Source: Bryobacterales bacterium (GTDB taxonomy: Bacteria; Acidobacteriota; Terriglobia; Bryobacterales; UBA6623). From it: DNA of 64,000 nt. Numbering within the stretch: position 1 is the stretch's first letter; every line of letters begins with the position of its first letter. The DNA is taken from assembly GCA_028819575.1 (NCBI GenBank), contig JAPPLB010000079.1:35647-99646 (forward strand). The letters run 5' to 3'. Below, piece by piece: positions 17,608 to 25,736 of this stretch. The position numbers and the translations under genes were made by a program. The notes beneath the pieces were generated by a model, which saw only the letters and a list, made by a program, of their open reading frames with translations, made no database searches and had not been told where the DNA came from.

Positions 17608-18318
17608 TTACGGGATTGCGCGCATGCGCAGGCTGCGATACCAGACGGGGTCATCGTGGTCCTGCAGATGCAGATAGCGGCCGCGGTCCGTCACCTCCCC
17701 GCCCCTCTTCCGCAGCCGTTCGACCAGGTCTTGCAATGAAGGGTCGGTGTAGTCGATGTCAACGACCTTCTCGCCGTTGAGCCAGTGCTCGATGCGCGTG
17801 CCCTGCCCCACGATGCGGCCCGTGTTCCACTCGCCGGGCGGCTTGGTGGTGTCTTTCGAAGGCGCGAACGCGTAATAGAGCGCCGCGGCGTTGGTGCGCG
17901 GGTCTCTGCCGTCGCCGTGCAGCTCGTTGTCGAGGATCTGGTACTCGTATTGTCCCGGCCGGTAGTAGACGCCGCTGTTGCCGCCTGGTGTAATCTTCCA
18001 TTCGAACCGCAATTCGAAATCATCGGGCACTTTCTCGACGGTGTAGTCGATGCCGCCGCCAATGCCGGTTCGTTCGATGGCGCCGTCCTCCGCCTTCCAA
18101 TTGCCGCCCGGCGCCTCCCAGCCGCTGAGGTCCTGGCCGTTGAAGAGGAGCTTGAAACCGGCGGCTTTCTCCTCGGCCGTGATCGAATTGGGCTCGCCGG
18201 CGGCAGGCCCCTGCGAAACCTGCTCCCCTTCCGCTTCGCTCGGAACCGTGTTGTCCGGCCCGCAAGCCGGACCTGCCAACAGGCCAATGACCATAAGAAA
18301 AAGAAGCGAATGTTTCAT
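17608..18318 (-). CDS. DUF1080 (3-keto-disaccharide hydrolase-like) lipoprotein
   Basis: A 236-aa protein with a lipoprotein signal (MKHSLLFLMVIGLLAGPAC, acylated Cys near residue 19) and a DUF1080 concanavalin-like jelly roll: FKLLFNGQDLSGWEAPGGNWKAEDGAI at entry, ELRFEWKITPGGNSGVYYRPG in the middle and WNTGRIVGQGTRIEHWLNGEKVVD toward the end. Members of this family have been described as hydrolysing 3-keto-glycosides; many are of unknown function. This is the single-domain form. The start 18318 is preceded by GGGAGA; longer frames to 18897 are not supported. It lies just upstream (in the - direction) of the squalene-cyclase-like gene's end and is not overlapping. Confidence 0.85.
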   Translation of the reverse strand: MKHSLLFLMVIGLLAGPACGPDNTVPSEAEGEQVSQGPAAGEPNSITAEEKAAGFKLLFNGQDLSGWEAPGGNWKAEDGAIERTGIGGGIDYTVEKVPDDFELRFEWKITPGGNSGVYYRPGQYEYQILDNELHGDGRDPRTNAAALYYAFAPSKDTTKPPGEWNTGRIVGQGTRIEHWLNGEKVVDIDYTDPSLQDLVERLRKRGGEVTDRGRYLHLQDHDDPVWYRSLRMRAIP

Positions 18319-18365
18319 GGGTTCTCCCGAGGTGCTGTACTGGTTTTTATCCCTTGTGTGCAAGG

Positions 18366-19409
18366 TCACTCCGCAGTTTTGCCGGGCGGTTCCGTCCTTG
18401 TAGGCTCTTCGGTCAGCACCAGCGCTATCGTGGCCCAGCTCGTGGCGCAGATCGAGATCCACTGGTCTTTCCCGTGAGGAAAGCCGCTCTCGAAGTACGG
18501 CTGAAACGTCCTGGCGCGCGACTTCACATGCCAGGAACCGTCCTCTCGCTGGGTGTCGAGCAGGTACTGCAGCCCGCGTTGATAGGCGCGGGTTGCGGGC
18601 GCCAGCCCGCCGCCCAGACGAAGCGCCGCCAGAACCTGCCCCGTCGCGTAGGCATCGCTTTCGAGAGTCGGAAACTGCGCCCAGCCCCCGTCCGCGCGTT
18701 GCCGCTTCAGCAGGTCTCTCATCGGCTCCATCGTCCTCGAGATCTGCGCGCCCGCCCAGCCCAGCCCCAGCAGCCGGAAGGCGGCCTCTTCGGTCGCGGC
18801 GGGCGATCCCGCCGTGGTGAACCAGTTCATGGCGCGCCTGACCCGCTCCTCGAACTCCTCGCGCCGCCCCTCCGGCGCATACTTGCGCAGGCTCCACACG
18901 CCCAGGGCGGTGGTTGTGTAGTCGCTGTACTGAACCGGCGGGCGGTCCGGCGCCGTGCTCCAGTAGCCGTCCGGCATCTGCCCCTCCGCCATGTGGATGG
19001 TCATCGCGTCGGTGAGCGCATCGGCGGGCAGGTCCTGCGCGGCCATTCCCGCCAGGGTGTACGCGATGGAGTGGTGGCCGGCACCGTCCGTCATCGCCTG
19101 CAGCATCGTCTCGCGCCGGGCGCGCATCATTGTGGCGACCGTCTGGTTCAGTTCCCGCGCTTTCTTGTCATCCACCGCAAATCCCCGCTCGCGGGCAAAC
19201 CCGACGGCCATTGCCGGAAGCGATTGATGATGGCACGACACGCAACCGGCCTTCTTGAAAAATATCAGCGGGCTTTGCTGAATCAGAACCATGCTCTTGC
19301 CGACGGCGGCCCGCACTCGCTCGGCGCCGGTCTCGGCGGCCCGCAACGAGCTCGGCATCACGGCGCACGACAAGACGCCCGTCAGTAACAGCCGGCTCAA
19401 AGGCTTCAT
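18366..19409 (-). CDS. Squalene-cyclase/prenyltransferase-repeat protein with a CxxCH motif
   Basis: A 347-aa exported protein (signal MKPLSRLLLTGVLSCAVMPSSLRA). The body is an alpha-toroid with prenyltransferase/squalene-oxidase-type repeats, visible as GGWAQFPTLESDAYATGQVLAAL, YLLDTQREDGSWHVKS and SDYTTTALGVWSL. Near residue 56 is CVSCHHQ, a c-type haem-binding motif, unusual for this fold. No DXDD cyclase motif is seen, so terpenoid cyclase activity is unlikely. The start overlaps by 4 bp the stop of the upstream cytochrome-ankyrin gene, meaning translational coupling. A periplasmic redox or sensing role is inference. Confidence 0.8.
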   Translation of the reverse strand: MKPLSRLLLTGVLSCAVMPSSLRAAETGAERVRAAVGKSMVLIQQSPLIFFKKAGCVSCHHQSLPAMAVGFARERGFAVDDKKARELNQTVATMMRARRETMLQAMTDGAGHHSIAYTLAGMAAQDLPADALTDAMTIHMAEGQMPDGYWSTAPDRPPVQYSDYTTTALGVWSLRKYAPEGRREEFEERVRRAMNWFTTAGSPAATEEAAFRLLGLGWAGAQISRTMEPMRDLLKRQRADGGWAQFPTLESDAYATGQVLAALRLGGGLAPATRAYQRGLQYLLDTQREDGSWHVKSRARTFQPYFESGFPHGKDQWISICATSWATIALVLTEEPTRTEPPGKTAE

Positions 19410-20737
19410 TCCTTGCCTCTCTCCGCCTCCAGTAGAAGCCGGACGACCTCAGTGTTACCACGCTTGCGGGCCAGGCGCAAAGCGGTTTCGCCGTCCAGGC
19501 CCTTGGGTGTGATGTCGGCGCGGGCCGCCAGCAGGGCCTTGACGGTTTCGGCATCGACGTAATCCGAGCAGGCCGCCTGCATCAGCGCCGTATAGCCCAT
19601 GGCGTTGCGCGCCTCGATGTCCGCGCCTTGATCGATGAGCGCTCGCACGATGCCGGGCACGCCCCGGGCTGCCGCCATGGTCAACGCGCTGTCCTTGCTG
19701 TTCGAGCTGACGCTTTCCCCGGCTTGCAGGTTCACGTCGGCGCCGTGCTCCAGCAGAAACCGGACGGCCTCCTGCTTGCGCGACCGGACCGCGGCCATCA
19801 GCGCGGTGCGGCCATTCTTGCGCCTCTCGTTGACCTCGGCGCCCGCCCCGATCAGGACACGTATCGAGTCGAGGTCGCCCGCCCGCGCCGCTTCCATCAG
19901 CGGAGTCACTCCGCGCACGTCCTTGACATGGGGATCGGCGCCCGCCGCGAGCAGGTCCCCGACGGCATCCCCCGCTCCGGGACGCCGGGCGGCGATCAGC
20001 AATGCGGTTCGGCCCAGTTGAGAGCGCTGGTCCACTTGTGCTCCGGCCCCCAGCAGCAACCGCATCTTGTCACGATCGGCCGTCGCCCGCATGAGCGGCG
20101 TGGCTCCTGCATGATTGGCCTGGTCGGGGTCGGCGCCCTGCTTCAGGAGACTTTCCAGGACCTCGGGGCCGGCATGAAGCGCGGCGTGCATCAGCGGCGT
20201 CTCTCCGAACGGGTCCGTTGCATTGACATCGATACCGGACTCGAGCAGGCGGCTGACCTCGGTCAGGTCGTTTCGCCGGATGGCCGAGAACAGTTTTTCC
20301 AGGGCTTCGCTCAGCCCGCTGCTCTCGCCGCCAGAGGGCTCCTCGGCCGGCGCATCGTCGGGCCAGTCGGCGCCCTGGTCGATCCAGGTTCGCAGCAGTT
20401 CGATCTCCCGGGAAGGCAGCACTCCGGTCGGCGGCATGCGCAGTCCCGGTTCCGACCCCGTGATACGCCGGATCAGAAGGCTCTCGCCAGCGTTGCCGGG
20501 CAGGATCACCGCTCCCGAGTCGCCTCCCCTGAAGGCGGCTTCCTTCTGGTCAAGACGCAGGTTCGCCGTCTGGAACGACGCGTTGTGGCAGCTCACGCAG
20601 CGCTCGTCGAGCAGCGACCGGGCCTGGCGGCTCAAGTCGGCTCGGGGCGTGCCACGGTCAGCGGCGATGGCGGGAAACCCGGCCGCGCAGCAGACCAGCA
20701 GCAGCCCGTTGAAAAGGCGATTCGTGGCGACGAGCAT
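19406..20737 (-). CDS. PSCyt1-type cytochrome c fused to ankyrin repeats
   Basis: A 443-aa exported protein. After a signal peptide (cleavage near AIAA) comes a planctomycete-type cytochrome C module with CVSCHN at about residues 47-52 and the family segments NLRLDQKEAAFRGGDSG, GEPGLRMPP-like and EIELLRTWIDQGADWP (to about residue 128). From about 155 to the end are roughly nine ankyrin repeats of the type DPFGETPLMHAALHAGPEVLESLLKQGAD. Ankyrins bind proteins. Fusion to a haem domain suggests a periplasmic protein that docks a partner, and the gene is translationally coupled to the haem-motif squalene-cyclase-like gene, which is the likely partner. Confidence 0.85.
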   Translation of the reverse strand: MLVATNRLFNGLLLVCCAAGFPAIAADRGTPRADLSRQARSLLDERCVSCHNASFQTANLRLDQKEAAFRGGDSGAVILPGNAGESLLIRRITGSEPGLRMPPTGVLPSREIELLRTWIDQGADWPDDAPAEEPSGGESSGLSEALEKLFSAIRRNDLTEVSRLLESGIDVNATDPFGETPLMHAALHAGPEVLESLLKQGADPDQANHAGATPLMRATADRDKMRLLLGAGAQVDQRSQLGRTALLIAARRPGAGDAVGDLLAAGADPHVKDVRGVTPLMEAARAGDLDSIRVLIGAGAEVNERRKNGRTALMAAVRSRKQEAVRFLLEHGADVNLQAGESVSSNSKDSALTMAAARGVPGIVRALIDQGADIEARNAMGYTALMQAACSDYVDAETVKALLAARADITPKGLDGETALRLARKRGNTEVVRLLLEAERGKE

Positions 20738-20766
20738 CGGACAGGCTCACATTCCCGCAGACCCAT

Positions 20767-20970
20767 TATCCTGCATTCCTCACCACGCGGCGAGGCGAAG
20801 TGCCTGAAAGGACCTTTAGAACGAGGCGAAAGACGGACGGAGGAAAAAGGCGCGCGCAGGCGTACTTGAACAGTACGTTGAGCACGACAAGCAAGCGTTG
20901 CGAAGGAAAAGCGAAGTCCTGGCGGTCGTATTGTGTACTTCGACCGTCGGGTGGTGAGACATGCAGGCTA
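20767..20970 (+). repeat. MITE-like repeat, copy B (full length)
   Basis: A 204-bp element with left end TATCCTGCATTCCTCACCACG and right end GTGGTGAGACATGCAGGCTA. The interior has the family blocks GGCGAGGCGAAGTG, CGGAGGAAAAAGGCGCG and CGTACTTGAACAGTACG. It separates the cytochrome-ankyrin gene's 5' end from the VapB-like gene, on the side where a vapC toxin gene would normally lie. Confidence 0.8.
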
Positions 20971-21001
20971 GGTTCGCCCGAACCGCACCGGCGGCAACAC
21001 A

Positions 21002-21250
21002 TCACTCGAAGGCGGCATCGAGGGCAGGCCGGGCCTGATGCGCCTGCTGTTTGCGCCCTTCAGCGAAGAAATCTCCTGAGAACTTCCCTTCGATGGCATC
21101 GAGCCACGCCCAATCGCTGACAACAGGTTCGAGAACGACGGACGCCCCCTGCTTGCGGATGCGTACTTCCTTGCCGTCCATGCGGAATTCCTTGGGCAGA
21201 CGAACCGCCTGCGAACGCCCGCTCCAAAACAGTTTTGCCGTCTTTGCCAT
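21002..21250 (-). CDS. Orphan VapB/AbrB-type antitoxin
   Basis: An 82-aa SpoVT/AbrB-like swapped-hairpin protein: MAKTAKLFWSGRSQAVRLPKEFRMDGKEVRIRK gives the N-terminal DNA-binding barrel (the run GRSQAVRLPKEF is the VapB hallmark), and the C-terminal tail (SDWAWLDAIEGKFSGDFF) would normally wrap the VapC toxin. No PIN-domain toxin gene lies on either side: the downstream side is MITE copy B and the upstream side is MITE copy C, which begins about 12 bases before the start codon. It may be a remnant antitoxin or act on a toxin encoded elsewhere. AGGGGG serves as ribosome binding site. Confidence 0.82.
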   Translation of the reverse strand: MAKTAKLFWSGRSQAVRLPKEFRMDGKEVRIRKQGASVVLEPVVSDWAWLDAIEGKFSGDFFAEGRKQQAHQARPALDAAFE

Positions 21251-21261
21251 GGAAACCCCCT

Positions 21262-21420
21262 GGCCTGCATTTCTCACCACGCGGAGAGGCGAAGCGCGTG
21301 AGAAGGCCGTCAGATTTTTCTTCTGGAGCGAACCAAAACCCACCAGAGCTTTTCACTAAAAACTAACAACTAACCACTTTTCTCTCGCTTCGGCCGTCAA
21401 GTGCTGAGACATGCCGCTCA
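21262..21420 (+). repeat. MITE-like repeat, copy C (divergent interior)
   Basis: Starts GGCCTGCATTTCTCACCACG and keeps about 50 bp of the family's left part (GAGAGGCGAAGCGCGTGAGAAGGCCGTCAG), then has unrelated A-rich sequence with ACTAAAAACTAACAACTAACC units (21354-21375), and ends with a degenerate right end GTGCTGAGACATGC. The final bases coincide with the TGA stop of the DUF1501 gene (21418-21420). An ACTAAAAACT stretch also follows copy F. Confidence 0.6.
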
Positions 21421-22836
21421 GGCAAGGATTTCATTCACAACCCGTCCATAGACGTCGGTCAGCCGGAAGTCTCGCCCGCTGTACCGATAGGTCAGGCGCT
21501 TGTGATCGAGTCCGAGCAGATGCAGGATCGTGGCGTGCAGGTCATGCACGTGGACCTTGTCCTTGACCGCTTGGAACCCGAACTCGTCCAGCTCGCCGAA
21601 TGCTGTTCCGCCCCGGACGCCGCCGCCGGCCATCCAGGCGCAGAACCCGTACGGATTGTGACCGCGCCCGAACGTATCGGGCTTCCCCGCGCCATCTTGC
21701 AAATCCTGGTAGTGCGGCGTGCGCCCGAACTCTCCCGACCAGACAAGCAGCGTTTCGTCGAACAGGCCGCGCGCCTTGAGGTCCTGTATCAGCGCGGCGA
21801 TCGGCTTGTCCACCGACCGGCATCGATCGGGATGCGCCTTCCGAATGTTCGCGTGGCTGTCCCAGCCGTTCGAAGTGATCTGAATGAACCGCACGCCGGC
21901 TTCCGCAAAACGCCTTGCCAGAAGACATTGCCGGCCGAAATCGTCTGTCGGTTTCGTGCCGATTCCATACAGGTCCAGCGTGGCTTGGGATTCGCCCTTG
22001 ATGTCGACCAGTTCCGGGACTTCCGCCTGCATCCGAAAGGCGAGCTCGAACGACTCGATAACGCCCTCGATCTGCCGGTCGGAGTGGAGCCGGCCCAGGT
22101 GCGCGCGGTTTATCTCCTGGATCAGGTCGAGTTGGCGCCGCTGGATTTCGGGCTGTGTTGACGGGTCCTTCAGATAACCGATCGTGGCTTGGCCCGCTCC
22201 GGTCTTGGAACTGCCCAGGGCCGTGCCCTGGAAGACTGCCGGCAGGAACGCGCTGCCGTACAGTTGTACGCTGCCGCCGTCACCCGTGACATTGGGGGCA
22301 ATGGTCACGAACGCCGGGAGGTTGCGGTTCTCCGTGCCCAGGCCGTAGGCGACCCACGATCCGATCGAGGGCCGCACGAGCTGCGTCGCTCCCGTGTGCA
22401 ACTGGCGGACGGCCGGTGCGTGCGCCTCGCTGTCAGCTTCCATCGCCTTGAGCAGGCATATGTCGTCAATGTGACGGCTCAGGTGGGGCAGGAGATCGGT
22501 AACGGGAAGCCCCGATTGGCCCGCCGGAGCAAACTCCGCGATCGGGCCCATCAACCTCGAATACGCTACGCCGGGCATCGAGCGGTTCGATGGCAGCGCG
22601 TACGGGATCTCCTCGCCGTCACGCCGGGTCAGCAACGGCTTGTGGTCGAACAAGTCGACCTGGGAAGGGCCGCCTTGCATCCACAGGAAGATCACTCGCT
22701 TCGCTCGCGCGGCGTGATGCGGAGGCTTGGGTTCGAGAGGGTCGGGTTTCGCTGCCGCCGGCTCCGCCAGTAGCGACCGCAAGGCGAGCATCCCGAATCC
22801 GCATCCCCAATTCCCGAGCCACTCTCTCCGATTCAT
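21418..22836 (-). CDS. DUF1501 protein (alkaline-phosphatase-like superfamily), Tat exported
   Basis: A 472-aa protein of the DUF1501 family, which belongs structurally to the alkaline phosphatase/sulfatase superfamily but has no proven reaction. The N-terminus has a twin-arginine signal (NRREWLGNWGCGFGMLALRSL). Family blocks seen are RVIFLWMQGGPSQVDLFDHKP, VWSGEFGRTPHYQD and HDLHATILHLLGLDHKRLTYRYSGRDFRLTDV. It pairs with the DUF1549/DUF1553 gene that lies upstream in the same direction, with MITE copy D (22855-23061) between them. The start 22836 has GGGGGC six bases upstream; a more distal ATG at 22848 is less likely. Confidence 0.88.
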   Translation of the reverse strand: MNRREWLGNWGCGFGMLALRSLLAEPAAAKPDPLEPKPPHHAARAKRVIFLWMQGGPSQVDLFDHKPLLTRRDGEEIPYALPSNRSMPGVAYSRLMGPIAEFAPAGQSGLPVTDLLPHLSRHIDDICLLKAMEADSEAHAPAVRQLHTGATQLVRPSIGSWVAYGLGTENRNLPAFVTIAPNVTGDGGSVQLYGSAFLPAVFQGTALGSSKTGAGQATIGYLKDPSTQPEIQRRQLDLIQEINRAHLGRLHSDRQIEGVIESFELAFRMQAEVPELVDIKGESQATLDLYGIGTKPTDDFGRQCLLARRFAEAGVRFIQITSNGWDSHANIRKAHPDRCRSVDKPIAALIQDLKARGLFDETLLVWSGEFGRTPHYQDLQDGAGKPDTFGRGHNPYGFCAWMAGGGVRGGTAFGELDEFGFQAVKDKVHVHDLHATILHLLGLDHKRLTYRYSGRDFRLTDVYGRVVNEILA

Positions 22837-22854
22837 TGCTGCCCCCATGAAGCT

Positions 22855-23061
22855 TAGTCTGCCTTTCTCACCACGCGGCGAGGTGTAGTGCGTGAGAGGG
22901 CCGCCAGGACCAGGCGCAAGCCGGGCGGAGGAAAAAGGCGCGAGCCGCTTGGCGCGCGCAGGCGTACTTGAACCGTACGTCGAGCACGGCAAGCAAGCGC
23001 AACGAAGTCATGGCGGTCATATCGCGTGCTTCGACTGTCGGGTGGTGAGAAAGGCAGGTTA
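22855..23061 (+). repeat. MITE-like repeat, copy D (full length)
   Basis: A 207-bp element with left end TAGTCTGCCTTTCTCACCACG and right end GTGGTGAGAAAGGCAGGTTA. Its last bases form the TAA stop of the DUF1549/DUF1553 gene that follows on the - strand (stop at 23059-23061). Interior nearly identical to copy E (55218-55424), including GGAGGAAAAAGGCGCGAGCC and GTACTTGAACCGTACG. The element splits a gene pair that is adjacent elsewhere in the window. Confidence 0.8.
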
Positions 23062-25560
23062 GCTCCGAAACATGAATTCGCTCGAGGCGAACACCGCGTG
23101 ACAGTACCGCGCCCACGCCTCGGCTCGCCCGAAACCCGCTTCAGTATCGCGCAGGAACGAGGTCGCGCGCTGCAGGTCGGTGTCCGACGCAGGTCGGCCC
23201 AAAGCTCGTAGCAGGAAAGTCCGCACACGTTGCTCCTCCGTGAGACCGTTGTCGGCGAGCAGAGCCTGGGCCACGGCCCGGGACTGTGCGATCAGAAAAG
23301 GAGAGTTCATCAGGTACAGGGCCTGCGTGGGCACGGTCGTGACGTCCCGATTGCCCTTGACGGTGTTCGGGTCCGGGAAATCGAACAGATTCAGTACATC
23401 GACCTCCGCAAGCTGAGACTTGCGTAGAGTGGGCAGGTAGACGGTGCGGCGGAAGCGCACCGAGTCGTCCAGATCCAGCTTGGGCTCCAGCAGCGGTGGC
23501 TGTCCCATGCGCACGGTGCCCGGCGAATGCAGCGGCAGGCTGGGACCTCCGCCGCGGAAATCCAGAGATCCGCTGACGAACAGGACGGCGTCCCGAATCG
23601 TCTCCGCTTCCAGCCTCCGCCGGCGCGAACGCCACAGAAAGCGGTTCTCGGGGTCGGCGGCGGAGGCTCGCTCGTCATGAGACGCCGCCAGTCCGTAGGT
23701 GCGGGACAGCACGATTTCACGAATCAACGACTTGACGGACCAGTCGAGCTCCTGGAGCCGGAGCGCAAGGTGATCGAGCAATTCCGGATGGCTGGGGCGA
23801 TCCCCGAGCAAGCCGAAATTGTCAACACTGGCCACGATCCCGGCGCCGAAGAGGTGATGCCAGATTCTGTTGGCCATGACCCGCGCGGTCAGCGGATTGT
23901 CGGTTTCTGTCAGCCAGCGGGCCAGTTCGTGGCGTCCGCTGCTCTTCTGGAAACCGATGCCGATCAAGCGTCGATTCGCGATCTTGGGATTCGGATCGAG
24001 TGGGACCAGGGAGAGGAAACCCCTGGGTATTTCGTCACCGAGGCTGCGCGGGTTGCCGCCGAGCCGGACCCGGGCGTTCTCGGGTTCCGGTTCGTCGGCC
24101 AGCGCCAGGGCCATTGGCGGCAAGGGCTTGACGTAGTGCAGTATCCGCGCGGCTTCGGTCTTCGCTGTGGTCGCGTCCTTGCGCGCGCCGTCCAATTGAT
24201 CGTTCAGGTCCTTGATCGAAGCTGGGGCCGGCTCCGTGCCTTCCAAGGCCTTCGCCTTGGCCTGCAACTCCTTGACGAGGCTCTCGGCCTTGGCCTGCTC
24301 GTCCAGTGCCCGCCGGTACTCCCGCTGCCAGGCATCCAACGCCGCGGCGCGCTCCCGGAGTTCTGCGGAGCTCTCGGGGAGCTGCGTGCGATGGACGTCG
24401 CTGAAGACGCCTGACATCCTTGCCTCGAGGGTTCTCGTGCTACGGAAGATCCCGGCCAGCGCATAGTAGTCTCGCTGCGGGATCGGGTCGAACTTGTGGT
24501 CGTGGCAGCGGGCGCAGCCGACTGTCAGCCCGAGGAAGGCTCTGCCCAGGGTGTCGAGCTGATTGTCCACAATGTCCATCTGGAGTTGCACTTTGTCCTG
24601 GTCCACGAGTGCCCATGGACCAATCGCCAGGAAGCCCGTCGCGACGATCTGCTCGCGCCGCTGGGCGTCATCCCGGAATGCAAGCACGTCCCCGGCGACC
24701 TGTTCGCGCACGAAGCGGTCGTACGGCTTGTCGCGGTTGAACGCGTCGATGACGTAGTCGCGGTAACGCCATGCGTGCGGCGACGGAATTCGCCGCCCGA
24801 TGCCCAGGTTGTCCGCATATCCCGCCAGGTCCAGCCAGTGACGGCCCCATCGCTCACCGAAAGCCGGCGATGCCAGGAATCGGTCAACGGCTGTTTCAAT
24901 CGCATTCGGCCAAGGCGCCGTCTCGAATTCCTGGATCTGGGCCGGCGTTGGGGGCAAGCCGGTCAGGTCGAGTGCCAATCGCCGCAGCAGGGTGTATCGA
25001 TCGGCCTGTTCGACGGGAGCCAGGCCCTTGCTCTCCAGCTTGGCGAGTACGAAGCGGTCAATATTTCCAAGGGGCCAATCGGTTCGGGTGACCTTCGCAG
25101 GCGCCGTCCTGGTGAGCGGCTGCCATGCCCAATGGCCGTCCTCGACCTTCGCCGCGTCGGCGGAGGCGTTCGCGGATGCGTCGGGGCCGGCCTCCGGCCA
25201 GGGCGCGCCGAGACGCACCCATTCCGTCAGCGCTTCAATGTCCCGGTTGCCGAGTTTCCCTGTCGGCGGCATGGCGATTCCTTCGGAGTCGTAGCGCACG
25301 GCCCGAATCAAGCGGCTTGCGTCCGGATCGCCGGGGACTACGGCGGGCCCGGATCGGCCCCCTTCCAACAGCGCCTCGGCGCTGTCAAGCCGGAACTCCC
25401 CGAACACGGTGGCTGCCCGGGAACTGTGGCACGGATAGCAATGCGCCGCCAGCAGCGGGCGGATGCGCTTCTCGAAGAACTCGATATGCTCCAGGTCCTC
25501 CGCATCGGCCTGCGCGCCGGCGGTAGCGCAGATCAGCAATGCGAGAAACCATCGAGGCAT
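23059..25560 (-). CDS. PSD1/DUF1549/DUF1553 protein with two haem motifs
   Basis: A large exported protein (833 aa from ATG 25560). The order is signal peptide (MPRWFLALLICATAGAQA), planctomycete cytochrome C module with CYPCH near residues 41-45, DUF1549 (RFVLAKLESKGLAP and LALDLTGLPPTPAQI), a second haem motif CARCHDHKFDPI near residue 349, and DUF1553 toward the C-terminus (ANRIWHHLFGAGIV, then ILSRTYGLA and LPTLRKSQ). This is the standard partner of DUF1501 proteins. An alternative start at 25590 would add ten residues. It is divergent from a second such gene starting at 25737. The reaction is unknown; electron transfer via two haems is the natural inference. Confidence 0.9.
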   Translation of the reverse strand: MPRWFLALLICATAGAQADAEDLEHIEFFEKRIRPLLAAHCYPCHSSRAATVFGEFRLDSAEALLEGGRSGPAVVPGDPDASRLIRAVRYDSEGIAMPPTGKLGNRDIEALTEWVRLGAPWPEAGPDASANASADAAKVEDGHWAWQPLTRTAPAKVTRTDWPLGNIDRFVLAKLESKGLAPVEQADRYTLLRRLALDLTGLPPTPAQIQEFETAPWPNAIETAVDRFLASPAFGERWGRHWLDLAGYADNLGIGRRIPSPHAWRYRDYVIDAFNRDKPYDRFVREQVAGDVLAFRDDAQRREQIVATGFLAIGPWALVDQDKVQLQMDIVDNQLDTLGRAFLGLTVGCARCHDHKFDPIPQRDYYALAGIFRSTRTLEARMSGVFSDVHRTQLPESSAELRERAAALDAWQREYRRALDEQAKAESLVKELQAKAKALEGTEPAPASIKDLNDQLDGARKDATTAKTEAARILHYVKPLPPMALALADEPEPENARVRLGGNPRSLGDEIPRGFLSLVPLDPNPKIANRRLIGIGFQKSSGRHELARWLTETDNPLTARVMANRIWHHLFGAGIVASVDNFGLLGDRPSHPELLDHLALRLQELDWSVKSLIREIVLSRTYGLAASHDERASAADPENRFLWRSRRRRLEAETIRDAVLFVSGSLDFRGGGPSLPLHSPGTVRMGQPPLLEPKLDLDDSVRFRRTVYLPTLRKSQLAEVDVLNLFDFPDPNTVKGNRDVTTVPTQALYLMNSPFLIAQSRAVAQALLADNGLTEEQRVRTFLLRALGRPASDTDLQRATSFLRDTEAGFGRAEAWARYCHAVFASSEFMFRS

Positions 25561-25736
25561 GAACTTCACGGCATTCTCGTTGATGACCATAGTTTAGGAA
25601 ATCGAAGTGGCAGACGGATCGCGGCGGCCAGGCGAACGGCGACGGAACACCGCCACGTGGTTCCCTAACAGCTCACCGTCACTCTGCATCGGGAATGGTT
25701 CGCTAGTAGAATGGGAACCGGTTGAGCGGTTTCGCC

